A stretch of DNA of 64,000 nt, taken from NCBI GenBank assembly GCA_020435965.1, contig JAGQYS010000017.1, forward strand, positions 82,795 through 146,794. Reading direction: 5' to 3'. The translations under genes were made by a program, and so were the position numbers. Under the pieces are notes generated by a model that did not search any database, was not told where the DNA came from, and saw only the letters and a list, made by a program, of their open reading frames with translations. Source of the stretch: Flavobacteriaceae bacterium. GTDB lineage: Bacteria > Bacteroidota > Bacteroidia > Flavobacteriales > Flavobacteriaceae. Every line of letters begins with the position of its first letter. Positions within the stretch are counted from its first letter, which is position 1. Below, piece by piece: positions 43,674 through 52,651 of this stretch.

Positions 43674-44760
43674 ACCTAAACTATTATTTTTAGTTCAATT
43701 ACCACCTCCAGTACATGGTGCGTCTATGATGAATCAATATCTTGTTAAAAGCCAAGAATTAAATAACGAATATGATATTACTACAGTTAATTTAGATTTT
43801 GCAGAATCTATTGCAGATATAGGAAAAATATCATTTAAAAAAATATACAGGTTAACAAAAGTATTATCTAAGTTAATACTGGTTCTTTTCAAAACTAAAT
43901 TCAATTTGGTTTATTTTACTATTTCCCCAATAGGAGGAGCTTTTTATAGAGATACTTTAATTGTTTTTATTTTAAAACTCTTTAGGTCAAATATTACTTA
44001 TCATCTGCACGGAAAAGGAATTTTAGAAAACAGCAGAAAAAAGATTAATAAAAAATTATATCAATTTGTTTTTAACAATTCAGACGTAATTTGCTTAGCA
44101 AACAGTTTAGTTTTTGATATTGCTGAGGTGTATAAACAAAAACCACATATTTTACCAAATGGTATAAAAGAAATACAGTTAGTAAAAGAATCTCAAGCCA
44201 ACACCACAGTTACTTTTATTTTTTTATCCAACCTAGTAAAATCAAAAGGAATCCTGATATTTTTAGAAGCACTAAAAACATTATCAATAAGCACTAAAAA
44301 TTTTAATGCAAAGATCGTGGGTAATTCAGGAGATTATAGTATAGAAGAAGCAAAACACTTTGTTTTAGAAAACAAATTATTTGATAGAGTACAAATACTA
44401 GGCCCAAAATATGGCTCAGAAAAACATGAACAATTACAACATAGCAATGTGTTTGTTTTTCCAACAAATAATGACTGCTTTCCTTTAACAATCTTAGAAG
44501 CAATGCAATGTGGGCTCAGTGTTGTTTCAACTAAACAAGGTGCCATTCCAGAAATTATTGAAGATAGCGTAAATGGATTCATATTAAAGGAGAATTCACC
44601 AAATGAATTAGCTCAAATTTTACTTGCAATAATAGAAGGTAAAGTGGACCTTGAAAGAATAAAAAAGACTAATTTAGCAGCGTTTAAAGAAAAATACACA
44701 TTAACTATCTTTGAGCATAATTTTAGAAATCTAATTGCTAAAATTCTACAAAGCAAATGA
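43666..44760 (+). CDS. Glycosyltransferase family 4-like
   Basis: A 364-residue GT-B enzyme. The N-terminal lobe starts LLFLVQLPPPVHGASMMNQY, a frequent opening of GT4 sugar transferases. The C-terminal nucleotide-sugar lobe has IFLSNLVKSKGILIFLEAL, FPTNNDCFPLTILEAMQCGL (the E-x7-E motif) and STKQGAIPEII. Adds one sugar of the repeat unit on the cytosolic face; donor and linkage unknown. Overlaps both neighbours by a few bases. Confidence 0.88.
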   Translation: MNKPKLLFLVQLPPPVHGASMMNQYLVKSQELNNEYDITTVNLDFAESIADIGKISFKKIYRLTKVLSKLILVLFKTKFNLVYFTISPIGGAFYRDTLIVFILKLFRSNITYHLHGKGILENSRKKINKKLYQFVFNNSDVICLANSLVFDIAEVYKQKPHILPNGIKEIQLVKESQANTTVTFIFLSNLVKSKGILIFLEALKTLSISTKNFNAKIVGNSGDYSIEEAKHFVLENKLFDRVQILGPKYGSEKHEQLQHSNVFVFPTNNDCFPLTILEAMQCGLSVVSTKQGAIPEIIEDSVNGFILKENSPNELAQILLAIIEGKVDLERIKKTNLAAFKEKYTLTIFEHNFRNLIAKILQSK

Positions 44761-45542
44761 ATTCATACAGAATTAATTTTCATACTCATACCTTTAAGAG
44801 TTTTGACGGTTATAACTCGTACAAATCAATCTATAAATTTTCTAAAAAGGTAGGGTTAGACTATATAGCTATCACAGATCATGATACAATTGAGGGAGCT
44901 CTTGGGTTTAAAAAATGGATTGATAAAAATGAAGTACAAGATTTAAAAGTTATCATTGGTGAAGAAATTACTTGTACAGAAGGTATTCATATTATAGGAT
45001 TGTTTCTTAAAAATCACATTCCTTCTGATACAGTGGAAAATGTAGTTAATGCTATTTTAAACCAAGATGCATTAGTGTACTTTCCACACCCAACAAGAAA
45101 GGATGGTATATTGAGCTTAAAATCGCCTAATAAAGTAATTGATAAAGGTCATTTTTATGAAGTTTTTAACGCAAAAGTTAATGATGCTTTTAATATTAGT
45201 GCCCAAGAAAGTTTTTTAAATTACAACCATTTAATTCCTTTGGCTGGCTCAGATGCTCACTACAATTCAGACTTGTTAAAATGCTATTGTGAAATAGAAT
45301 TAATGCCTGGACAGCCTTTAAAAGAAGGGCTGTTAAACCATGCAATAACGATTAATGTTTTTGGGAAGAAAAAAACAACGTCAGGGAATCAATACTTTAG
45401 CTCGTATTATAAATATAAGGAGAAGTTAAATTTGCCAAAATTTATTAGAGAAATAGCTAAGGTAGTTTTTCCCCTGTATAAGAACTTTAAAGAACGATCA
45501 CGTTCATATAATTTAGAACATATTTTTTCAAATGCACATTAA
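44757..45542 (+). CDS. PHP-domain phosphoesterase
   Basis: A 261-residue metal-dependent hydrolase. PHP motifs are visible: FHTHTF (His9, His11), ITDHDTIEGA (Asp-His-Asp at about 41-43), GEEITC, the FPHPTRKDG His and GSDAHYNSD near residue 170. PHP proteins hydrolyse phosphoesters of histidinol phosphate, nucleotides or DNA. In this locus a sugar- or lipid-phosphate phosphatase role is possible. Its start overlaps the GT4 stop by 4 bases and its end overlaps the PaaK-like gene by 11. Confidence 0.85.
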   Translation: MNSYRINFHTHTFKSFDGYNSYKSIYKFSKKVGLDYIAITDHDTIEGALGFKKWIDKNEVQDLKVIIGEEITCTEGIHIIGLFLKNHIPSDTVENVVNAILNQDALVYFPHPTRKDGILSLKSPNKVIDKGHFYEVFNAKVNDAFNISAQESFLNYNHLIPLAGSDAHYNSDLLKCYCEIELMPGQPLKEGLLNHAITINVFGKKKTTSGNQYFSSYYKYKEKLNLPKFIREIAKVVFPLYKNFKERSRSYNLEHIFSNAH

Positions 45543-46824
45543 AAAAGCTTTACATAAATTTTGCAATATTTTATATGTTTATGTTAAATATCCTAAATAT
45601 TTAAAATTTCAATTCAAGTCTAAAGAAGAGATAACAAAGTATCAAGAAAAGAGACTAAAAAGAATACTAAAAATTGCAGTAGAAAAAGTACCATTTTATA
45701 AAACATACAAGAACGATATAGACTTTGATAATTTCAGTTTAAAAGAATTAAACAAATTACCAGTAGTTACAAAAGATGATATTAGAGAAGACATCAATAG
45801 ATTTTTAAGAGAAGATGTTAAAATAGATCAATTAGAATGGAAGTCAACTTCTGGATCTTCAGGAAAACCATTTAAAGTTCCTAAAAGTTATTACAGTGAT
45901 GCTATTGAGGTTATTTTAGGATATCGTGCTTGGTCTCTTGGAAAAAATGTATATAAAGTTAGAGAACCTGCTATTGTTCTTAGAAGCTTTTCACCAAAAG
46001 AAGGGGAACCACCTTATAAAAGGGATTGGATAAGAAATTTTTGGTACCTATCACCATATGACATTAATGAAAAACACCTAGATCAATACCTATTATTTAT
46101 TAAAAAATCTAAAGCAAAAATATTAAAAGGATATCCATCATCAATTTATATATTAACCTTATTATTAAAAAAGCACAATATAACCATACCACAAATAGAG
46201 ACAATTATAACATCTTCAGAAAATATGCTTCCTTTGTATAGAAAAGAAATAGAAACTTATTGGAAGTGTGATGTTTTAGACTGGTATGGTCAAAATGAAA
46301 GAACTGTTACTGTACAACAGTGTGCTGAAGGTAATTATCACAACAACGATGAATATGGAATAGTTCAATTAGACAATAACAATAATATTATTGCCACTTC
46401 GTTGAATAACGATATAATGCCTTTGATAAGGTACTTTACTAACGACAAGGCAATTCCAAATAATCAAACAATTAAATGTTCTTGCGGAAGAAATCTAACA
46501 GTTCCATTTAAAAGCATTGAAGGTCGTGCAGATGATATTATTTATAAGGAAGGAAAAACACCAATACCAACTGTCAATTTTTATAACTTAATGGAAAATT
46601 TTCAAAAAGTAAAACAATTCTCTCTTGTGCAAGATGAAGACCTAACCATTAATATTAAGGTAAGTGAAAATGAGCCTTTAGTTGCTAAAGACATAGATTC
46701 CTTGAAAGAAGGCATAAAACAAAGAGTTGGAAACCTTAAAATTAATATTACAATAGTAGATCAAATTTTACGAGATAAAGATACAGACAAAATAAAAATC
46801 ATTAAATCTAAAGTTAAAGTATAA
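45532..46824 (+). CDS. PaaK/CapK-like AMP-forming ligase
   Basis: A 430-residue member of the phenylacetate-CoA ligase-like family found in capsule loci (CapK). The AMP-binding loop is KSTSGSSGKPFKVPKS (about residues 104-119), the adenine-site motif is DWYGQNERTV, and a hinge motif EGRADDIIYKEG follows near residue 340. It also has a CSCGRN pair of cysteines at about 322-324. Family members adenylate a carboxylic acid. In this locus it may activate an acyl or amino acid for decorating the polysaccharide. The aminotransferase gene starts at its last base. Confidence 0.85.
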   Translation: MHIKKALHKFCNILYVYVKYPKYLKFQFKSKEEITKYQEKRLKRILKIAVEKVPFYKTYKNDIDFDNFSLKELNKLPVVTKDDIREDINRFLREDVKIDQLEWKSTSGSSGKPFKVPKSYYSDAIEVILGYRAWSLGKNVYKVREPAIVLRSFSPKEGEPPYKRDWIRNFWYLSPYDINEKHLDQYLLFIKKSKAKILKGYPSSIYILTLLLKKHNITIPQIETIITSSENMLPLYRKEIETYWKCDVLDWYGQNERTVTVQQCAEGNYHNNDEYGIVQLDNNNNIIATSLNNDIMPLIRYFTNDKAIPNNQTIKCSCGRNLTVPFKSIEGRADDIIYKEGKTPIPTVNFYNLMENFQKVKQFSLVQDEDLTINIKVSENEPLVAKDIDSLKEGIKQRVGNLKINITIVDQILRDKDTDKIKIIKSKVKV

Positions 46825-47981
46825 TGAAAACCCACCAAGAGCTTTTAAAAAAATTACGCCTACTTAAAGAAGAAGCAGGATCTCATTCACCAAGTATTAT
46901 TACTATAAAAGAAGGAGTGCCAGAATTAGAAGTAAAAGTAGATGCATGTTTTCTTTCAAACCCATACGCTACAGAACTTTTTTTAGATTATTTTAAAAGA
47001 GAACTTATAGATACAGGCGGCATTAAAGATCTTTTAGAGTTTTATCCATCTCAAAATAAAGTAATTGCAGAATCCTTATCTGGAGTAATTGGGATACACC
47101 CAGACAATATATTTATTGGTAATGGTGCTATTGAAATAATCCAAACTGTAATTCAAAAATATACAAAGAAAAAAATTGTTATCAATATCCCAACGTTTTC
47201 ATCTTACTATGAGTTTGTAAATGACGATGTCGAGGTAATTTATAATAAACTTTATAAAGAAAACAATTTTGATTTGAATATAGATGAATATGTAGAACTA
47301 GTAAAACACGAAAGGCCTGATACAGTTGTACTCATAAACCCAAACAATCCCAATGGAGGCTATTTAAGCTCAGAAAAGATAGCACATTTATTACGAGAAT
47401 TAAGAGATGTTAAGAATTTTATTTTAGATGAAAGTTTTATTCATTTTGCTTTTGAAAATGAATACTATGATTTAAAAACAGCATCAAATTTAGTTTATAA
47501 ATTCCCTAACCTTATTCTTATTAAAAGTATGTCTAAAGACTTTGGTATTGCAGGTATAAGAGCAGGATATGCAGTGATGAATAGTAGGCGTGTACAAGAG
47601 TTGCTCCTAAATGGATTTTTGTGGAATTCCAATGGGTTGTCAGAATATTTTTTCAGACTCTATACAAGAGATAATTTTTTATCAGAGTACGAAGCAGTTA
47701 GAGTAAAATATATTAAAGAAACCCAAGAATTTATTAAAGAGTTAAATCAAATACCAAATATTAAGGTTTATCCAAGTATGGCTAACTTTGCTCTTGTTGA
47801 AATACTAAACGGAGATACAAGCGATGATTTTGTGTTTAATATGTTAATTAAATACGGTATATATTTAAGAACCTGCTCTGATAAAATCGGTATAAATGGA
47901 GAGTTTGTAAGATTAGCGTCTCGAACAAAAAGTGAAAACAAATATATTATAGAGTCATTTACAAAAGAGTTAAGTAAGTAA
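46824..47981 (+). CDS. PLP-dependent aminotransferase (class I/II fold, HisC/CobD-like)
   Basis: A 385-residue fold-type I enzyme. The pyridoxal lysine is Lys238 in SMSKDFGIAGIRAGYAV. Other motifs: NPNNPNGGYLSSEKI and DESFIHFAFENEYY (Asp that binds the pyridine nitrogen), then RTCSDKIG and FVRLASRTKSENK (Arg for the carboxylate). It is closest in style to histidinol-phosphate aminotransferase and threonine-phosphate decarboxylase. As the cluster is not a histidine operon, it may make an amino compound for polymer decoration. It starts on the last base of the ligase gene. Confidence 0.85.
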   Translation: MKTHQELLKKLRLLKEEAGSHSPSIITIKEGVPELEVKVDACFLSNPYATELFLDYFKRELIDTGGIKDLLEFYPSQNKVIAESLSGVIGIHPDNIFIGNGAIEIIQTVIQKYTKKKIVINIPTFSSYYEFVNDDVEVIYNKLYKENNFDLNIDEYVELVKHERPDTVVLINPNNPNGGYLSSEKIAHLLRELRDVKNFILDESFIHFAFENEYYDLKTASNLVYKFPNLILIKSMSKDFGIAGIRAGYAVMNSRRVQELLLNGFLWNSNGLSEYFFRLYTRDNFLSEYEAVRVKYIKETQEFIKELNQIPNIKVYPSMANFALVEILNGDTSDDFVFNMLIKYGIYLRTCSDKIGINGEFVRLASRTKSENKYIIESFTKELSK

Positions 47982-48018
47982 TTACGCATTAAAAAGTTAA
48001 TACATTAATATAAATAGC

Positions 48019-49149
48019 ATGAAAAGAATAACATTATTTTTAGCATTAGTAATTGCATTTTCTTGCAAAAATGAAACAAATAAAGAATCTGTTGAAGTTG
48101 AAGCTCCTAAACTATCATACGAAATTTTAGGTAATAATTTACTATTGAATTCAAGGCTAAAAAACTGGGATACTGATGTGAAACCATCCAATTGGGAAAT
48201 TAATGAAAGTTTAGATTTACCTGAAAAGCATATTGTATACAGAGACAGTTTAAACCCTTTATTAAAGGGAGACTCCGACCAATTAGTTTACATTAAACAA
48301 AAAATTAATGTTGTTCCAGACACTTATTATATTTTAAATTGTGAGTTAAAAAGCAATGTTATAAACAATCAACACGCAGGTATAATCATTAGCACATTAG
48401 CCGAAGAAAAGATTTTAGGAGAATCTGTGTGTCAATTAAAAGACAAAGAATTTTTTAATCATAAGGTAGTTTTTAATTCTAAAAACAATAACGAGGTTAC
48501 TCTTTATGTTGGTTATTTAATGCCTGGTGGAGGTCAAATTGAGATAAAAGATATGTCTTTGCATAAAGTAGAATTAAATAACAGAAGCTTTAATTCTAAA
48601 ATTGCCCAAAACTATTTTGAAGGTTTAAATTTAAATTTTTCAAATGCTGAATCTTTTGATACAAGCATAAATTCTATTATTAAACACACAAGTGACTTAT
48701 TATTAAATGCTAAAACAAAAGACTCTTTAGTAGAACCTAACATAAATCAAATGCTTAATAACTTAGATTCAGACTCAAAATTTAAAAGCTATTTAACACT
48801 AGATGAAAATGAGGTTACTAATTCATTTGCGTTAAAGTTGGTTGAAAGTTCAATTGAAGTTCTAGATGAATTTAATATTGGTACTCAAAGAGCCGAATTG
48901 TTTAAAAGCAATATATTAAGAAGAACATTAATTAAGTATTACAATCCATTTTCAGAAGGTTGGATTACACTAGACCCATATTATAATGCTAAGTTATTAC
49001 AAAACAATAATTTAGAATCAATAAACAAAAATAACATTCAAAAATTAGAATTAGGAGGTCTTAGCAACGACTGGAATTCTTTAATTGAAAAATACTCAGA
49101 AACAATAACCATAATAAAAAAGGAAAAACTAATTAGTTTCCCATTTTAG
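48019..49149 (+). CDS. Lipoprotein of unknown function in polysaccharide locus
   Basis: A 376-residue protein with lipobox FSC (Cys16, MKRITLFLALVIAFSCKNE). The first about 170 residues look beta-rich, like a carbohydrate-binding jelly-roll (LLLNSRLKNWDTDVKPSNWE, YILNCELKSN, VTLYVGYLMPGGGQIEIKDM). The rest is helical. I do not recognise the family. A lipid-anchored protein is unusual inside a cytosolic sugar-assembly cluster, so it may bind or guide the polymer on the envelope side. A 37-base gap precedes it. Confidence 0.6.
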   Translation: MKRITLFLALVIAFSCKNETNKESVEVEAPKLSYEILGNNLLLNSRLKNWDTDVKPSNWEINESLDLPEKHIVYRDSLNPLLKGDSDQLVYIKQKINVVPDTYYILNCELKSNVINNQHAGIIISTLAEEKILGESVCQLKDKEFFNHKVVFNSKNNNEVTLYVGYLMPGGGQIEIKDMSLHKVELNNRSFNSKIAQNYFEGLNLNFSNAESFDTSINSIIKHTSDLLLNAKTKDSLVEPNINQMLNNLDSDSKFKSYLTLDENEVTNSFALKLVESSIEVLDEFNIGTQRAELFKSNILRRTLIKYYNPFSEGWITLDPYYNAKLLQNNNLESINKNNIQKLELGGLSNDWNSLIEKYSETITIIKKEKLISFPF

Positions 49150-49153
49150 TTTA

Positions 49154-51307
49154 ATGAAACAAGTAATACAAAATTTTAAAACAGGAGAATTGTACGTTGA
49201 TGATGTCCCCAAACCATCTATAAGTAAAGGAATGGTTTTGGTTGAGAACAAATATTCATTAATTAGCGCAGGTACAGAAAGAGGTACAGTAAAGGTAGGT
49301 AAAGCAAATTTATTAGGTAAAGCAAAACAAAGGCCAGACTTAGTAGCTCAGGTACTTCAAAACATAAAAAAGGAAGGCTTAAAAGCAACTTTAGATAAAG
49401 TTAAAACAAAGCTAGATTCTTTGAAAGCTCTTGGTTATAGTACTTCAGGAGTGGTTTTAGCTTCTATGGATACTAATGGTAATTTTAAACCTGGCGATCG
49501 TGTAGCTTGTGCAGGACAAGATTACGCTTCTCATGCAGATATTGTTAGTATACCTCAAAATTTAACGGTTAAAATCCCAGATAATGTATCATTTGAAGAT
49601 GCTAGCTTTACAACTCTTGGAGCAATTGCATTACAAGGCGTTAGACAAGCCGATCCTAAACTTGGAGAAAATGTATGCGTTATTGGACTTGGCCTATTAG
49701 GACAGCTCACCACACAATTATTAAAAGCAAATGGGTGTAGAGTTTACGGAATAGACTTATCAAAAGATCTTGTCGAATTATCTAAAAACAGCAGTGGAAC
49801 AGATGAAGCACTTTTAAGGAGTGACAGTAATTTAATGGCTTCTATAGATCATTTTACTAAAGGAAATGGATTTGATAAAGTCATTATCACAGCAGCAGCA
49901 CCAAGCAATGACCCAATTGAACTTTCTGCAGTTATTTCACGTAAAAAAGGAGAGGTTATAGTTGTAGGAGCAGTTAAAATGGATATACCTCGAGACCCAG
50001 ATTTTTATAGAAAGGAATTAGAATTAAAAATGTCTTGTTCATATGGACCCGGTCGATATGATGTATCATATGAAGAAGATGGTAACGATTATCCTTATGC
50101 ATATGTAAGATGGACTGAGCAACGTAACATGGAAGCTTTTTTAGAGTTAATTTCACAAGGGACTATAAATTTAAAGCCACTTACAACCCATGTTTTTGCA
50201 ATAGCTGAGGCAGAAAAAGCATATGATATTGTTTTAGGAAAAACTAAAGAACATCATATTGGAATTCTGTTAGAATATGACAATAATAATCTAGAAAAAA
50301 ATAAAACAAAGTATTCTATTCTATCTAATCCTTTAAAGGAAATAAACATTGGATTTATAGGAGCTGGAAGTTTTGCACAAAGTTATTTAATTCCACATGC
50401 AAAATCTTTTGGAGCTTCACTTGACACAGTAGTTACAACAAAAGGGATTACCTCAAAAAATGTTGCTGAAAAATTTTCTTTCAATAATTCATCAACAGAG
50501 TCAGACGATATTTTTTCAAATAATGAGATAAATACAGTGTTTATTGCAACGCCTCACAACTCTCATGCAAACTATGCTATAAATGCATTAAGAGCCAATA
50601 AAAATGTGTTTGTAGAGAAGCCTTTAGCAATGACTTATGAAGAACTAGAGCACGTTAAAAACATATTTCAAGAAAACAATTTTAAATTAATGGTAGGTTT
50701 TAACAGAAGATTTGCTCCAGTTTCTATTGCCATCAAAAAAGAATTTGAAAATATTGGAGAGCCTATATTCGTAAATATAAGAGTTAATGCCGGTTTTATT
50801 CCAAAAGATCATTGGACCCAAAATAGTAATCTTGGAGGTGGAAGAATAATTGGCGAAATGTGCCATTTTATTGACTTGATGCAGTTTTTCACTAATGCTA
50901 AACCTATTAAGGTCTATGCTGATTGTATTGACACATCGAGTCAAAAGATAAAACCGGATGATAACATTGCAATTACTATTAAATTTGATAATGGATCAGT
51001 TGGTAATTTAACATATTTAGCAAACGGAGATAAGTCTTTACCAAAAGAAATGATCGAAGTATTTTCAGGTGGTAAAATAGGTAGAATTCATGACTTTAGA
51101 GGTGGAGATTTACATAAAGGAAATAAAGTGGTTAAATTAAAATCATCAAGTAAAGGACACAAAGAAGAAGTACATGCTTTTTTAGCGTCTTTAAAAGATA
51201 ATACTCCAAGCCCAATAAGCTTTGAATCAATTTATTTAACAACCAAAGTGACGTTTAAAATAATTGATAGTTTAAATACAGGACTACCTCAAACAATTGA
51301 AGATTAA
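49154..51307 (+). CDS. Fused medium-chain dehydrogenase / Gfo-Idh-MocA oxidoreductase
   Basis: A 717-residue two-domain protein. The N-terminal half (about 1-375) is a zinc-alcohol-dehydrogenase-like domain (NKYSLISAGTERGTVK, GDRVACAGQDYASHAD, Rossmann VIGLGLLGQLTTQLLKANG). The C-terminal half (about 395-717) is a Gfo/Idh/MocA oxidoreductase (NIGFIGAGSFAQSYLIPHAK; catalytic EKPLAMTYEEL; GGGRIIGEMCHFIDLMQF). Such bi-domain oxidoreductases occur in polysaccharide clusters and probably act on a nucleotide sugar or cyclic polyol at C3 or C4. The reaction is unknown. Last gene before a hairpin and a new unit. Confidence 0.88.
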   Translation: MKQVIQNFKTGELYVDDVPKPSISKGMVLVENKYSLISAGTERGTVKVGKANLLGKAKQRPDLVAQVLQNIKKEGLKATLDKVKTKLDSLKALGYSTSGVVLASMDTNGNFKPGDRVACAGQDYASHADIVSIPQNLTVKIPDNVSFEDASFTTLGAIALQGVRQADPKLGENVCVIGLGLLGQLTTQLLKANGCRVYGIDLSKDLVELSKNSSGTDEALLRSDSNLMASIDHFTKGNGFDKVIITAAAPSNDPIELSAVISRKKGEVIVVGAVKMDIPRDPDFYRKELELKMSCSYGPGRYDVSYEEDGNDYPYAYVRWTEQRNMEAFLELISQGTINLKPLTTHVFAIAEAEKAYDIVLGKTKEHHIGILLEYDNNNLEKNKTKYSILSNPLKEINIGFIGAGSFAQSYLIPHAKSFGASLDTVVTTKGITSKNVAEKFSFNNSSTESDDIFSNNEINTVFIATPHNSHANYAINALRANKNVFVEKPLAMTYEELEHVKNIFQENNFKLMVGFNRRFAPVSIAIKKEFENIGEPIFVNIRVNAGFIPKDHWTQNSNLGGGRIIGEMCHFIDLMQFFTNAKPIKVYADCIDTSSQKIKPDDNIAITIKFDNGSVGNLTYLANGDKSLPKEMIEVFSGGKIGRIHDFRGGDLHKGNKVVKLKSSSKGHKEEVHAFLASLKDNTPSPISFESIYLTTKVTFKIIDSLNTGLPQTIED

Positions 51308-51344
51308 GTATAATAAGTTTAAATTAATTCTTTATATATAGTTC

Positions 51345-51376
51345 ATCCTCTCTAGGTTTTTTAATTTAGGGAGGAT
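51345..51376. terminator. Hairpin after the fused oxidoreductase gene
   Basis: ATCCTCTCTA (51345-51354) pairs with TAGGGAGGAT (51367-51376): 10-bp stem with one G-T and a 12-nt loop. The tail is TATTGTAATTT, not a clean T tract. It may terminate or attenuate between polysaccharide sub-units. Confidence 0.6.
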
Positions 51377-51427
51377 TATTGTAATTTAACTATTGCAATT
51401 TTATATACTAACACTAGAACTAATAGC

Positions 51428-52651
51428 ATGAAAGAACTAGTTTTAAAAAAACAGTATTTACTGTTTTTGTTCTTAATATGTATATCCTTTTTGGGTGATA
51501 TACTAAGAAGGTTTTCTTTCTACATGAACTTTGAATTTACTAGATATACTACAGTGAGTAAAGTTGTTTTTATTATTGTTGGGTTAATATATCTTGGTAT
51601 TAATTTTAAACAATACTCTAAAAATAAAAAAGTAAATAAGATTTTTTTAAGTGTATTAATACTAGTTTTTATTTTTTTGGTTTCACGTTTATTTATTACG
51701 AGTTATTTAGATTACCAATCAATTCTTAACAATGCCGAATATTTAGCAAAATATCTTTTTTTACCATTCTTAATTATTCTTTTTATTGATTTAAAAGAGT
51801 CAAAAAAACATATTAAGTTATTAATCAAAGCATTTGAAATTATTTTTTTTGCAAACATATTGGCAATAATTGCAGGTCTTGTATTTGAAATAGATGTATT
51901 TAAAACCTATTATTATGGAGACAGGTTTGGCTATAAAGGCATTTATTCTATGTCTGGTCAAACAAGCATCTATTTCATATTGATGATATATTACTATATG
52001 CACAAATTAATTTTTAAAATTAATGACAAATGGGACTTGACAAAATGCATAATAACAATCGCTGTGTCTTTTTGTCTTGGCACAAAAAGAATATATTTTA
52101 TATTACCCGTTTTAGCAATGTATTTTTTCTTCTTTTTAAAAGGAAACAACAATTTAAAAACAATAAAAACAGGATTGCTTTTTGGAGGTTTGTTCTTGTT
52201 CTTTAGAGAACAAATTATTGAAATTACTATCAAAAATAAGCTTCTTTTTCAAGAAATTTATAATGAAAGAGGCCTCTTATCAAGTTTTACCTCTTATCGA
52301 TCAGATCTTTTGAAGAATATTATAGAAGACAAATCATTTTCTAATTGGATTTATTTAGTTGGAGGTCAAGATTTCAGTAAAACAAGATCTGAAATGGGCT
52401 TTTTTGATTTATGGTTGTTTTTTGGCTTTGTAGGAATGATTGTTTATTTAGGTTTTTATAAAGCATTAATAACGTTTAAACGTAAACACCATTTTTATTG
52501 GTTTTGCTTAATAACTTTAATAATTATTGTTTTTTTTGCTGACGCATTTATTTTAGATACTAACGTACCAATCCTCTTATTTTTAATTTGTAGCCACATA
52601 AATATATATGAAAAAAATCGAGAAACAATTAAATCAACAGTTCAAGCATAG
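51428..52651 (+). CDS. O-antigen polymerase-like membrane protein 3
   Basis: A 407-residue integral membrane protein with about ten helices. A longer polar loop (about 285-330) contains NERGLLSSFTSYRSDLLKNI and GGQDFSKTRSEMGFFDLWLF, like the Wzy periplasmic loop between TM9 and TM10. Sequence is otherwise unlike the two other polymerase-like proteins in the window. A polymerase, ligase or chain-modifying role is inferred. It begins a new sub-unit after the 120-base gap and overlaps the next gene by 44 bases. Confidence 0.6.
   Translation: MKELVLKKQYLLFLFLICISFLGDILRRFSFYMNFEFTRYTTVSKVVFIIVGLIYLGINFKQYSKNKKVNKIFLSVLILVFIFLVSRLFITSYLDYQSILNNAEYLAKYLFLPFLIILFIDLKESKKHIKLLIKAFEIIFFANILAIIAGLVFEIDVFKTYYYGDRFGYKGIYSMSGQTSIYFILMIYYYMHKLIFKINDKWDLTKCIITIAVSFCLGTKRIYFILPVLAMYFFFFLKGNNNLKTIKTGLLFGGLFLFFREQIIEITIKNKLLFQEIYNERGLLSSFTSYRSDLLKNIIEDKSFSNWIYLVGGQDFSKTRSEMGFFDLWLFFGFVGMIVYLGFYKALITFKRKHHFYWFCLITLIIIVFFADAFILDTNVPILLFLICSHINIYEKNRETIKSTVQA

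Noticed and set aside
45532..46824. True phenylacetate-CoA ligase for aromatic degradation
   Set aside because: No paa catabolic genes are near, and both copies lie in a polysaccharide locus as CapK-type proteins do.
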